Counted from the first letter of the stretch, positions 46,073 through 58,137 are shown. The stretch is DNA of 64,000 bases from Ehretia macrophylla (GCA_037974665.1 CM075770.1:59345850-59409849); one strand, 5' to 3'. Program-made: numbers and translations. Notes: a model not told the origin generated them from the sequence alone.

Positions 46073-46183
46073 AACACGAGGACTTCCCAGGGGGTCACCC
46101 ATCCTAGTACTACTCTCACCCAAGCACGCTTAACTTCGAAGTTCTGATGGGATCCGTTGAATTGTGCTGGTATGATCGCACCC
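46073..46183 (-). pseudogene. 5S rRNA gene copy 29, split by element C
   Basis: RNA positions 1-112 lie here; the remaining seven nucleotides (gene 3' tip) are at 34125-34131, on the far side of element C. The duplicated target GGTGC/AGTGC gives this side its own copy of the next bases. Further changes are C46T, C67T and a 1-nt deletion near RNA 20-28. The terminator is 11.9 kb away, so transcripts would run into the LTR. Confidence 0.93.
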
Positions 46184-46470
46184 GCCATGTTGGGGGAACA
46201 ATTCCTTTATGTGTTAACAGTTCACAGTCCTAGCCTAGAGAGATGGCCCATTTAGAAGGCCGAGTGGGCTTAACGAGAACCCATCCGCTTGAACAACGTA
46301 GCATCCTCGTAAGCCGTGATATTGACGCATTGTAAGGCCCTCTAATGTCTAGCGAGTAAGGTTGTCATCCTTTTAACTACTCACGACGTACGATCCGGGA
46401 CGGAAAAATAGAGCAAAAATAGAAAAGTGGCCCGAAACTGATGAAAACGTTAAGTTTTGGGCTCTAAAAA

Positions 46471-47317
46471 GGGCACAGCGAGCAAGCTAGATGCCCATAT
46501 CGTAAAGCTCTCGGAGAGCTTTGCAACGGTATGTTGTGCGCCGCGTAACTCCATACGGATTAAAAGTTATAGGCACCGGAGCGACAGAGACCTTGTCACA
46601 AGCCCTACGCCCTTGGTTTGCTCGCCCAGCCTCCACGTGAAGCGAAGTTGTCTTGCCTAAGGTGCCGTGGGATTCAATAATAGAAATGTGGTGGATAAAG
46701 TATCTTGGCAACCCTAACCGGAGAAAAAAAAATTGAAAAGGGCGGTGCAGCACGAGGACTTCCCAGGGGGGCACCCATCCTAGTACTACTCTCACCCAAG
46801 CTCGCTTAACTTCGGAGTTCTGATGGGATCCAGTGCATTAGTGCTGGTATGATCGCACCCGTTATGTTGAGGGCACAATTACTTTATGTGTTAACGGTTC
46901 ACAGTCCCAGCCTAGAGAGATGGTCCATTCAGAAGGCCCAATGGGCTTAACGATAACCCATCTGCTTCAACAACGCAGCATCCTCGCAAGACGTGATATC
47001 GATGCATTGTAGGACCCTCTAATTTCCCGCGAGTAAGGTTGTCGTCCTTTTAACATCTAACGACGTACGATCCAGGATGGAAAAACAGAGCAAAAGAAGA
47101 AAAGTGGCCCGAAACTGATGAAAACGTTCGATTTTGGGCTCCAAAAAGGGCACAGCGAGCAAGCTAGATGCCCATATCGTAAAGCTCTCGGAGAGCTTTG
47201 CAACGGTATGTTGTGCGCCGCGTAACTCCATACGGATTAAAAGTTATAGGCACCGGAGCGACGGAGACCTTGTCACAAGCCCTACGCCCTTGGTTTGCTT
47301 GCCCAGCCTCCACGTGA
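46471..47317. repeat. Two adjacent, nearly identical 5S spacer segments
   Basis: 46471-46640 and 47148-47317 share rare variants, including GATGCCCATATCGTAAAGC and TCCATACGGATTAAAAG, that are not combined elsewhere in the window. Offset is 677 bp, one unit. Confidence 0.8.
46742..46860 (-). rRNA. 5S rRNA gene copy 30
   Basis: Full length. Changes: C29T, T59A, C67T, A90C, T111C, C118G. Its downstream spacer is nearly the same as that of copy 31. Confidence 0.94.
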
Positions 47318-47418
47318 AGCGAACTTGTCTTGCCCAAGGTGCCGGGGGATTTGATAATAGAAATTTGGTGCATAAAGTATCTTGGCAACCCTAACCGGAG
47401 CAAAAAACATTGAAAAAT

Positions 47419-47537
47419 GGGGTGCAACACGAGGACTTCCCATGGGGTCACCTATGCTAGTACTACTCTCGCCCAAGCACGCTTAACTTCGGAGTTCTAA
47501 TAGGATCCAGTGCATTAGTGCTGGTATGATCGCATCC
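47419..47537 (-). rRNA. 5S rRNA gene copy 31
   Basis: Full length. Changes: G3A, C29T, C36T, C39T, G82C, G85A, C95A. T-run in the terminator is broken by one G in sense. Confidence 0.94.
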
Positions 47538-48087
47538 GTCAGGTTGAGGGCACAATTCCTTTATGTATTAACGGTTCACAGTCCCTACCTAGAGAGATGG
47601 CTCACTCAGAAGGCCCAATGGGCTTAACGACAACCCATCCCCGTCAATAACGTAGCATCCTCGCAAGACGTGATATCGACTCGTTGTAGTGCCCTCTAAT
47701 GTCCTGCGAGTAAGGTTGTCGCCCTTTTAACAGCTCACGATATACGATCCGGGACGAAAAAACCGAGTAAAAATAGAAAAGTAGCTAGAAAATGATGAAA
47801 ACGTTCAATTTTGGGCTCTAAAAAGGGCACAGCGAGCTGCCCCATTTGTAGAGCTCTCGGGGAGCTTTTCAACGGTATGCTGTGCGCCGCGTAACTCCTA
47901 ACGGAGGAAAAATTATGGGCATCGGAGCGAATGAGACCTGGTCACAAGCCCTACGCCCTTGGTTTACTGGCCCAACCTCCACGTGAAGCGAAGTTGTCTT
48001 GCCCAAGATGCCATGGGATTCAAAAATAGAAATGTGGTGGATAAAGTATCTTGGCAACCCTAATTGGAGCAAAAAAAATTGAAAAGG

Positions 48088-48206
48088 GGGGTGCAACACG
48101 AGGACTTCCTAGGGGGTCACTCATCCTAGTACTACTCTCGCCCAAGCATGCTTAACTTCAGAGTTCTGATGGGATCCGGTGCATTAGTATTGGTATGATC
48201 GCACCC
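48088..48206 (-). rRNA. 5S rRNA gene copy 32
   Basis: Full length. Changes: G17A, C18T, C47T, G58A, G86A, G97A. Unit 669 bp because of an 8-bp spacer deletion near 47835. Confidence 0.94.
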
Positions 48207-48763
48207 GTCATGTTGAGGGCACAATTCCTTTATGTGTTGACGGTTCACAGTCCCAGCCTAGAGAGATGGCCTATTCAGAAGGCCCAATGGGCTTAACGAG
48301 AACCCATCCGCTTCAACAACGCAGCATCCTCGCAAGACGTGATATCGATGCATTCTAGGGCCCTCTAATGTCTCGCAAGTAAGGTTGTCATCCTTTTAAC
48401 AGCACACGATGTACGATCCGGGACGGAAAAATAGTGCAAAAATAGAAAAGTGGCCCGAAACTAATGAAAACGTTCGATTTTGGGCTCCAAAAAGGGCACA
48501 GCAAGCAAGCTTGCTGCCCCTGTCGTAGAGCTCTCGAAGAGCTTTGCAATGGTATGCTGTGCGCCATGTAACTCCTTACGGATCAAAAGTTATGGGCACT
48601 AGAGAGACGGAGACCTGGTCACAATCCCTACGCCCTCGGTTTGCTGGCCCAGCCTCCATGTGATGGGAAGTTGTCTTTCCCAAGGTGTCGTGGGATTCGA
48701 TAATAGAAATGTGGTGAATAAAGTATCTTGGTAACCCTAACCGGAGCAAAAAAAATTAAAAAG

Positions 48764-48882
48764 GGGGTGCAACACGAGGACTTCCCAGGGGGTTACCCAT
48801 CCTAGTACTACTCTCGCACAAGCACGCTTAACTTCGGAGTTCTGATGGGATCTGGTGCATTAGTGCTGGTATGATCGCACCC
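48764..48882 (-). rRNA. 5S rRNA gene copy 33 (near-majority)
   Basis: Full length, three changes: G30A, G65T, G89A. Confidence 0.95.
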
Positions 48883-49440
48883 GTCATGTTGGGGGCACAT
48901 TTCCTTTATGTGTTAACGGTTCACAGTCCCCGCCTAGAGAGATGGCCCATTCAGAAGGCCCAATGGGCTTAACGAGAACCCATCTGCTTCAACAACGCAT
49001 CATCCTCACAAGACGTGATATCGACGCATTATAGGGCCCTCTAATGTCTCGCGAGTAAGGTTGTCGTCCTTTTAATTGCTCACGACGTATGATCCGAGAC
49101 GAAAAAATAGTGCAAAAATTGAAAAGTGGCCTGAGACTGATGAAAACGTTCGATTTTGGGCTCCAAAAAGGGCAAAGAGAGCAAGCATGTTGCCCCCATC
49201 GTAAAGCTCTCAGTGAGCTTTGCAACGGTATGCTGTGCGCCGCGTTACTCCCTACGGATCAAAAAAGTTTGGGCACCGGAGCGAATGAGACTGGTCACAA
49301 GCCCTACGCTCTTGGTTTGCTGGCCCAGCATTCACGTGAAGCGAAGTTGTCTTGCCCAAGGTGCTGCGGGATTTGATAATAGAAATGTGGTGGATAACGT
49401 ATCTTGGCAACGCTAACTGGAGTAAAAAAAATTGAAAAGG

Positions 49441-49559
49441 GGGGTGCAACACGAGGACATCCCAGGGGGTCACCCATCCTAGTACTACTCTCGCCCAAGA
49501 ACGCTTAACTTCGGAGTTCTGATGGGATCCGGTGAATTAGTTCTGGTATGATCGCACCC
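49441..49559 (-). rRNA. 5S rRNA gene copy 34
   Basis: Full length, four changes: C18A, G25T, G60T, A101T; all are transversions, unlike most copies. Confidence 0.95.
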
Positions 49560-50118
49560 GTCTTGTTGAGGGGACAATTCCTTTATGTGTTAACGGTTCA
49601 CAGTCCCAGCCTAGAGAGATGGCCCATGCAGAAGGCCCAATGGGCTTAACGACAACCCATCCGCTTCAACAACACAGTATCCTCGCAAGACGTGATATCG
49701 ATGTGTTGTAGGGTCCTCTAATGTCCCGCGAGTAAGGTTGTCGCCCTTTTAACAACTCACGATGTACGTTCCGGGACGAAAAAACCGAGCAAAAGAAGAA
49801 AAGTGGCACAAAACTGATGAAAACGATCGATTTTGCACTCCAAAAAGGGCAGAGCAAGCAAGCTAGCTACCCCCGTTGTAGAGCTCTCGGAGAGCTTTGC
49901 AACGGTATGCTGTGCGCTGCGTAACTCCTTACGGATCAAAAGTTATGAGCACCGGAGCGACGGAGACCTGGTCCCAAGCCCTACTCCCTCGTTTTGCTGG
50001 CCCAGCCTCCACGTGAAGCGAAATTGTCTTGCCCAAGGTGCCGTGGGATTCGATAATAGAAATTTGGTGGATAAAGTATCTTGGCAACCCTAACCGGAAC
50101 AAAAAAAAATTAAAAAGG

Positions 50119-50237
50119 GGGGTGCAACACGAGGACTCCCCAGGGGGTCACCCATTCTAGTACTACTTTCGCCCAAGCACGCTTAACTTCGGAGTTTTGA
50201 TGGGATTCGATGCATTAGTGTTGGTATGATTGCACCC
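50119..50237 (-). rRNA. 5S rRNA gene copy 35
   Basis: Full length. Changes: G7A, G17A, C28T, G31A, G41A, G70A, G82A, A100G; every one is a transition. Confidence 0.94.
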
Positions 50238-50794
50238 GTCATGTTGAGGGCACAATTCCTTTATGTGTTAACGGTTCACAGTCCTAGCCTAGAGAGATGG
50301 CTCATTCAGAAGGCCCAATGGGCTTAAGGACAATCCATCCGCTTCAACAACGCAGCATCCTCGCAAGACTTGATATCCACGCATTGTAGGGCCCTCTAAT
50401 GTACCGCGAGTAAGGTTGTCGCCCTTTTATCAGCTCACAACATATGATCCGGGATGGAAAAACAGAGCAAAACAAGAAAAGTGGCCCGAAATTGAAGAAA
50501 ACATTCAATTTTGGATCCAAAAAGGGTACAGCGAGCAAGCTTGCTGCCCCCGTCGTAGATCTCTCAGAGAGCTTTACAATGGTATGATGTGCACTGCGTA
50601 ATTCCTTACGGATCAAAATTTATGGGCATTAGAGTGAAGGAGACCTGGTCACAAGCCCTACGCCCTTGGTTTGCTGGCCCAGCCTCCAAGTGAAGCGAAG
50701 TTCTCTTGCCCAAGGTGCCGTGGGATCTGATAATAGAAATGTGGTGGATAAAGTATCTTGGCAACCACAACTGGAGCAAAAAAAATTGAAAAGT

Positions 50795-50913
50795 GGGGTA
50801 CAACACGAGGACTTCCCAGGAGGTTACCCATCCTAGTACTACTCTCGCCCAAGCACGCTTAATTTCAAAGTTCTGATAGGATCCAGTGCATTAGTGCTGG
50901 CATGATCACACCC
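50795..50913 (-). rRNA. 5S rRNA gene copy 36
   Basis: Full length. Changes: C6T, A13G, C29T, C36T, C46T, C47T, G51A, G89A, C93T, C114T; all transitions. Confidence 0.93.
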
Positions 50914-51472
50914 GTCATGTTGAGGGTACAATTCCTTTATGTGTTAACGGTTCACAGTCCCAGCCTAGAGAGATGGCCCATTCAGAAGGCCTAGTGAGCT
51001 TAACGACAACCTATCCGCTTCAACAACGCAGCATCCTCACAAGACTTGATATCGACACGTTGTAGGGCTGTCTAATGTCCCGCGAGTAAGGTTGTTGTCC
51101 TTTTAACAGCTCACGACGTACGATCTGGGACGGCAAAATAGAGCAAAAATAGAAAAGTAGCCAGAAACTGATTAAAACGTTCGATTTTGAGCTCCAAAAA
51201 TGGGCACAGCGAGCATGCTACTGCTCCCATCGTGGGGCTGTCAGAGAGCTTTTCAACGGTATGCTGTGCGCCGGCTAACTCCTTACGGATCAAAAGTCAT
51301 GGGCACCGGACCGACAGAGACTTGGTCACAAGCCCTACGCCGTCGGTTTGCTGGCCCAGCCTCCACGTGAAGCGAAGTTGTCTTGCCCAAGGTACCGTGG
51401 GATTCGATAATAGAAATGTGGTGGATAAAGTATCTTGGCAACCCTAACCGGAGCAAAAAAAAATTGAAAAGG

Positions 51473-51591
51473 GGGGTGCAACACGAGGACTCCCTAAGGG
51501 GTCACCCGTTCTAGTACTACTCTTGCCCAAGCACGATTAACTTCGGAGTTTTGATGGGATCCGGTGCATTAGCGCTGGTATGATCGCACCC
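51473..51591 (-). rRNA. 5S rRNA gene copy 37
   Basis: Full length. Changes: A19G, G41A, G56T, G68A, G82A, T84C, C95T, G97A, A100G. Confidence 0.93.
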
Positions 51592-52149
51592 GTCATGTTG
51601 AGGGCACAATTCCTTTATGTGTTAACAGTTCACAGTCCCAACCTAGAGAGATGGCCCATTCAAAAGGCCCAATAAGCTTAACGACAACCTATCCGCTTCA
51701 ACAACGCATCACCCTCACAAGACGTGATATCGATGCGCTGTACGGCTCTCTAATGTCCGGGGAGTAAGGTTGTCTTCCTTTTAACAGCTCACGACGTACG
51801 AATCGGGACGGAAAAACAGGGCAAAACTAGAAAAGTTGCCCGAAACTAATGAAAATGTTTGATTTTGGGCTCTAAAATTGGGCACAGCGAGCACACTGCT
51901 GCCCCCGTCGAAGAGCTCTCGGAGAGCTTTGCAACGGTATGCTGTGCGCCGGGTAACTCCTTACGGATCAGAAGTTATGGGCACCGGAGCGATGGAGACC
52001 TGGTCACAAGCCCTACGCCCTCAGTTTGCCGGCCCAGCCTCCACGTCAAGCGAAGTTGTCTTGCCCACGGCGCCGTGGGATTCGATAAAAGAAATATGGT
52101 GGATAAAGTATCTTGGCAACCCTAACCGGAGCAAAATAAATTGAAAAGG

Positions 52150-52268
52150 GGGGTGCAACACGAGGACTTCCCAGGGGGTCACCTATCCTAGTACTACTCT
52201 CGTCCTAGCACGCTTAACTTCGGAGTTCTTATGGGATCCGGTGCATTAGTGCTTGTATGATCACACCC
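52150..52268 (-). rRNA. 5S rRNA gene copy 38
   Basis: Full length. Changes: C6T, C15A, C39A, T63A, G66A, G85A. Confidence 0.94.
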
Positions 52269-52825
52269 GTCATGTTGAGGGCTCAATTCCTTTATGTGTT
52301 AACGGTTCACAGTCCCAGCCTAGAGAGTTGGCTCATTCAGAAGGCCTAATGGGCTTAACGACAACCCATCCGCTTCAACAATGCAGCATCCTCACAAGAC
52401 GTGATATCGATGCGCTGTAGGGCCCTCTAATGTCCCGCGAGTAAGGTTGTCGTCCTTTTAACAGCTCACGACGTACGATCATGGACAGGAAAACATAGCA
52501 AAAATAGAAAAGTGGCCAGACACTGATGAAAATGTTTGATTTTGGGCTCCAAAAATGGGGACAGCGAGCACGCTACTACCCCCGTCGAAGAGCTCTCGGA
52601 GAGCTTTGCAATGGTATGCTGTGCGCCGGCTAACTCCTTACGGATCAAAAGTTATGGGCATCGGACCGACAGAGACTTGGTCACAAGCCCTACGCCTTCG
52701 GTTTGATGGCCCAGCCTCCACGTGAAGCGAAGTTGTCTTGCCTAAGGTATCGTGGGATTCGATAATACAAATGGGGTGGATAAAGCATCTTGGCAACCCT
52801 AACTGGAGCAAAAAAAATTGAGAAG

Positions 52826-52944
52826 GGGGTGCAACACGAGGACTTCCCAGGGTGTCACCCATCGTAGTACTACTCTCGCCCAAGCACGCTTAACTTCGGA
52901 GTTCTTATGGGATCCGATGCATTAGTGCTGGTATGATTGTACCC
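52826..52944 (-). rRNA. 5S rRNA gene copy 39
   Basis: Full length. Changes: G5A, G7A, C28T, C39A, G81C, C92A. Confidence 0.94.
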
Positions 52945-53503
52945 GTCATGTTGAGGGCACATTTCTTTTATGTGTTAAACGTTCACAGTCCCAGCCTATA
53001 GAGATGGCCAATTCAAAAGGCCCAAAGGGCTTAACGACAACCCATCTGCTTCAACAACGCAACATCCATGCAAGACGTGATATCGAAGCGTTTTAGGGCC
53101 CTCTAATGTCTCACGAATAAGGTTGTTTTCCTTTTAACAGCTCACGACGTATGATCTGGAATGGAAAAACAGAGCAAAAGAAGAAAACTGGCCCGAAACT
53201 GATGAAAACGTTCGATTTTAGGCTCCAAAAATTGGCACAACAAGCAAGCTAACTGCCCCCGTCGTAGAGCTCTCGGAGAGATTTGTAACAGTATGTTGTG
53301 CGCTGCGTAACTCCTTACGGATCAAAAGTTATCGACATAGGAGCGACAGAGACCTGGTCACAAGCCCTACGCCCTCGGTTTGCTGGCCCATCCTCCACGT
53401 GAAGCGAAGTTGTCTTGCCCAAGGTGCCGTGGGATTCAATAATAGAAATATGGTGGATAAAGTATCTTGGCAACACTAACCGGAGCAAAAAAAAATTAAA
53501 AGG

Positions 53504-53622
53504 GGGGTGCAACACGAGGACTTCCCAGAGAGTCACCCACCCTAGTACTACTCTCGACCAAGCACGCTTAATTTCGGAGTTCTGATGGGATCCGGTGCGT
53601 TAGTGCTGGTATGATCACACCT
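53504..53622 (-). rRNA. 5S rRNA gene copy 40
   Basis: Full length. Changes: G1A, C6T, T24C, G51A, G66T, A83G, C92T, C94T. G66T and A83G are shared with copies 3 and 50. Confidence 0.93.
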
Positions 53623-54179
53623 GTTATGTTGAGGGCACAATTCCTTTATGTGTTAACGGTTCACAGTCCCAGCCTAGAGAGATGGCCCATTCAGAAGCCC
53701 AATGGGCTTAACGATAACCCGTCCGCTTCAACAACGTAGCATCCTTGCAAGACGTGATATCGACGCGTTGTAGGGCCCTCTAATATCCCGTGAGTAAGGT
53801 TGTCGTCCTATTAACAGCTCACGACGTATGATCCGGGATGGAAAAACATAGCAAAAGAAGAAAAGTGGCCCGAAACTGATGAAAACGTTCGATTTTGGGC
53901 TCCAAAAAGGTCATAGCGAGCATGCTAGCTACTGTCGTCGTAGAGCTCTCGGAGAGCTTTTCAACGGTATGCTGTGTGCCGCGTAACTCCTTACGGATCA
54001 AAAGTTATGAGCACCGGAGCGACGGAGACCTGGTCACAAGCCCTACGCCCTCAGTTTACTAGCCCAGCCTTCACGTGAAGTGAAGTTGTCTTGCCCAAGG
54101 TGCCGTGGGATTCGATAATAGAAATGTGGTGGATAAAGTATCTTGGCAACCCTAACCGGAGCAAAAAAAATTGAAAAGA

Positions 54180-54298
54180 AGGGTGCAACACGAGGACTTC
54201 CCAGGGAGTCACCCATCCTAGTACTACTCTCGCCCAAGCACGCTTAATTTCGGAGTTCTGTTGGGATCCGGTGCATTAGTGCTGGTATGATCTCACCC
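54180..54298 (-). rRNA. 5S rRNA gene copy 41
   Basis: Full length. Changes: C6A, T38A, G51A, C92T, C119T. Confidence 0.94.
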
Positions 54299-54856
54299 GT
54301 CATGTTGAGGGCACAATTCCTTTATGTGTTAACGGTTCACAGTCGTAGCCTAGAGCGATGGCCCATTCTGAAGGCCCAATAGGCTTAACGACAACCCATC
54401 CACTTCAACAATGCTGTATCATCACAAGACGTGATATCGACGCATTGTAGGGCCCTCTAATGTCCCGCGAGTAAGGTTGTGGTCCTTTTAACAGCTCACG
54501 ACGTATGATCCGGGACGGAAAAACATAGCAAAAGAAGAAAAATGGACCGAAACTGATAAAAACGTTTGATTTTAGACTCCAAAAAGGACATAGCGAGCAT
54601 GCTAGCTGCTGCCATCGTAGAGCTCTCGGAGAGCTTTGCAACGGTATGCTGTGTGCCGCGTAACTCCTTATGGATCAAAAGTTATGGGCACCGGAGCAAT
54701 GGAGACCGGGTCACGAGCCCTACGCCCTAGATTTGCTGGCCCACCCCCCCCGTGAGGCGAAGTTCCCTTGCCCAAGGTGCCGTGGGATTCAATAATAGAA
54801 ATGTGTTGGATAAAGTATCTTGGCAACCCTAACCGGAGCAAAAAAAAGTGAAAAGG

Positions 54857-54975
54857 GGGGTGTAACATGAGGACTTCCCATGGGGTCACCTATACTAGTA
54901 CTACTCTAGCCCAAGCACCCTTAACTTCAGAGTTCTGATGGGATCCGGTGCATTAGTGCTGGTATGATCGCACAC
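54857..54975 (-). rRNA. 5S rRNA gene copy 42
   Basis: Full length. Changes: G2T, C47T, C57G, G68T, G82T, G85A, C95A, G108A, G113A. Upstream CATAATGG variant. Confidence 0.93.
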
Positions 54976-55324
54976 GTCATGTTGAGGGCACAATTCCATT
55001 ATGTGTTAACGGTTCACAGTCCCAGCCAAGAGAGATGGCCCATTCAAAAGGCCCAATGGGCTTAACGACAACCCATCCGCTTCAACAACGTAGAATCCTC
55101 GCAAGACGTGATATCGACGCATTGTAGGGCCCACTAATGTACCGTGAGCAAGGTTGTCATCCTTTTAACAGCTCACGACGTACGATCCGGGATGAAAAAA
55201 CATAGCAAAAGAAGAAAAGTGGCCCAAAACAGATGAAAACGTTCTATATTTGGCTCCAAAAAGGGCACAACAAGCAAGCTAGCTGCCCCCGTCATAGAGC
55301 TCTTGGATAGCTTTTCAACGATAT

Positions 55325-55345
55325 GCTGTGCGCCCTCGATTTGTT
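55325..55345. other. 69-bp spacer deletion junction
   Basis: The sequence passes from TGTGCGCC straight to CTCGATTTG; 69 bases found in other units are missing, with CGCC at both former ends. Explains the 608-bp unit. Confidence 0.85.
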
Positions 55346-55464
55346 GGCCCAGCCTACACGTGAAGCGAAGTTTTCATGCCCAAGGTGTCGTGGGATTCGA
55401 TAATAGAAATGTGGTGGATAAAGTATCTTGGCGACCGTAACCTGAGCAAAAAAAATTGAAAAGT

Positions 55465-55583
55465 GTAGTGCAACACGAGGACTTCCCAGGGAGTCACCCA
55501 TCGTAGTACTACTCTTGCCCAAGCACGCTTAATTTCAGAGTTCTGATGGGATCCGGTGCATTAGTGCTGGTATGATCGCAGCC
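55465..55583 (-). rRNA. 5S rRNA gene copy 43
   Basis: Full length. Changes: G3C, C47T, G51A, G68A, G81C, C92T, C117T, C118A. Lies between two shortened spacers. Confidence 0.93.
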
Positions 55584-55724
55584 GTCATGTGGAGGGCACA
55601 ATTCATTTATGTGTTAACGGTTCACAGTCGCAGCCTAGAGAGATGGCCCATTCAGAAGGCCCAATGGGCTTTACGACAACCCATCCGCTTCAACAACGCA
55701 GCATCCTCGCAAGACGTGATATCA

Positions 55725-55745
55725 ACGGGTTGTGGTCCTTTTAAC
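55725..55745. other. 32-bp spacer deletion junction
   Basis: GGGTTGTGGTCC joins what are normally two GTTGT sites 32 bases apart. Explains the 645-bp unit. Confidence 0.85.
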
Positions 55746-56109
55746 ACCTCACGACGTATGATCTGGGACGGAAAAACATAGCAAAAGAAGAAATGTGGCC
55801 CGAAACTGATGAAAATATTCAATTTTGGACTCCAAAAAGGGCACGGCGAGCAAGCTAGCTGCCCCCGTCATAGAGCTCTTGGAGAGCTATGCAACGATAT
55901 ACTGTGCGCCGTGTAACTCCTTACGGATCAAAAGTTATGGGCACCGAAACGACGGAGACCTGGTCACAAGCCCTACGCCCTCGGTTTGCTGGCCCAGCCT
56001 CCACGTGAAGCGAAGTTGTCTTGCCCTAGGTGCCTTGGGATTTGATAATAGAAATGTGGTGGATAAAGTATCTTGGCTACCTTAACCGGAGCAAAAAAAA
56101 TTTAAAAGG

Positions 56110-56228
56110 GGGGTGCAACACGAGGACTTCCCAGGGAGTCACCCATCCTAGTACTACTCTCGTCCAAGCACGCTTAATTTTGGAGTTTTGATGGGATTCG
56201 GTGCATTAGTGCTAGTATGATCGCACCC
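56110..56228 (-). rRNA. 5S rRNA gene copy 44
   Basis: Full length. Changes: C15T, G31A, G41A, G48A, G51A, G66A, C92T; all transitions. Confidence 0.94.
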
Positions 56229-56786
56229 GTCATATTGAGGGCACAATTCCTTTATGTGTTAACAGTTAACAGTCACAGCCTAGAGAGATAGCCCATTCAG
56301 AAGGCCCAATGGGCTTTACGACAACCCATCCGCTTCAACATCGCAGCATCCCCGCAAGACGTGATATCGACGAGTTGTAGGGCCCTCTAATGTCCTGCGA
56401 GTAAGGTTGTGGTCGTTTTAACAGCTCACGACGTTTGATCCGGTATGAAAAAACATAGCAAAAGTAGAAATGTGGCCCGAAACTGATGAAAACGTTCGAT
56501 TTTAGGCTCTAAAAAGGGCAAAGCGAACAAGCTAGCTGCCCCCATCGTAGAGCTCTTGGAGAGCTTTTCAACAATATGTTGTTCGCCGCGTAACTCGTTA
56601 CAGATCAAAAGTTATGGGCACCGGAGCGACGGAGACCTGGTCACAAGTCCTACGCCCTCGGTTTGCTGGCCCAGCCTCCACGTGAAGCGAAGTTGTCTTG
56701 CCCAAGTTGCCATGGGATTCAATAATAGAAATGTGGCAGATAAAGTATCTTGGCAACCCTAACCGGAGCAAAAAAAATTGAAAAGG

Positions 56787-56905
56787 GGGGTGTAACATGA
56801 GGACTTCCCAGGGAGTCACCCATCCAAGTACTACTCTCGCCCAAGCACGCTTAATTTTAGAGTTCTGATGGGATCCGGTGCATTAGTGGTGGTATGATTG
56901 CACCC
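56787..56905 (-). rRNA. 5S rRNA gene copy 45
   Basis: Full length. Changes: G7A, G17C, C47T, G48A, G51A, A80T, C92T, G108A, G113A. Confidence 0.93.
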
Positions 56906-57462
56906 GTCATGTTGAGGGCACAATTCCTTTATGTGTTAACGGTTCACAGTCGCAACCTAGAGAGATGGCCCATTCTGAAGGCCCAATGGGCTTAACGACA
57001 ACCCATCCGCTTCAACAACGCAGCATCCTCGCAAGACGTGATATCAACACATTGTAGGGCCCTCTAATGTACTGCGAGTAAGGTTGTCGTCCTTTTAACA
57101 GCTCACGACGTATGATCCAGGACGAAAAAACATAGCAAAAGAAGAAAAGTGGCTCGAAACAGATGAAAACGTTCGACTTTTGGCACCAAAAAGGGCACAG
57201 CGAGTAAGCTTGCTACCCCCGTCGTAGATCTCTTTGAGAGCTTTGCTACGGTATGCTGTGTGCTGCGTAACTCCTTACGGATCAAAAGTATGGGCACCGG
57301 AGCGACGGAGGCATGGTCACAAGCCCTACGCCTTCGGTTTGCTGGCCCACCCTCCATGTGAAGCGAAGTTGTCTTGGCCAAGGCTCCTTGGGATTCGATA
57401 ATAGAAATGTGGTGGATAAAGTATCTTGGCATCCCTAACAGGAGCAAAAAAAGTTGAAAAGG

Positions 57463-57581
57463 GAGGTGCAACACGAGGACTTCCCAGGGGGTCACCCATC
57501 CTAGTACTACTCTCACCCAAGAACGCTTAATTTTGGAGTTCTGATGGGATCCGGTGTATTAGTGCTGGTATGATCGCACCC
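57463..57581 (-). rRNA. 5S rRNA gene copy 46
   Basis: Full length. Changes: G25A, G48A, G51A, G60T, C67T, C118T. Confidence 0.94.
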
Positions 57582-58137
57582 GTCATGTTGAGGGCACAAT
57601 TCCTTTATGTGTTAACGGTTTACAGTCGCAGCCTAGAGAGATGGCTAATTCAGAAGGCCCAATGGGCTTAACGACAACCCATCTACTTCAACAACGTAGC
57701 GACCTCGCAAGACGTGATATTGACACGTTGTAGGGCCCTCTAATGTCCCGCGAGTAAGGTTGTGGTCCATTTAACAGCTCATGACGTATGATCCAGGACG
57801 GAAAAATATAGCAAAAGAATAAAAGTGGCCTAAAACTGATGAAAACGTTCGATTTTGGGCTCCAAAAAGGGCATAGCGAGCAAGCTCACTGCCCCCATTG
57901 TAGAGCTCTTGGAGAGCTTTGCAACGATATGCTGTGCGCCGTGTAACTCCTTACGGATCAAAAGTTATGGGCACCGGAGTGACGGAGACCTGGTCACAAG
58001 CCCCATGCCTTTGTTTGCTGGCCCAGCCTCCACGTGAAGCGAAGTTGTCTTGCCCAAGGTGCCGTGGGATTCGATAATAGAAATGTGGTGGATAAAGTAT
58101 CTTGGCAACCCTAACCGGGGCAAAAAAAAGTAAAAAG

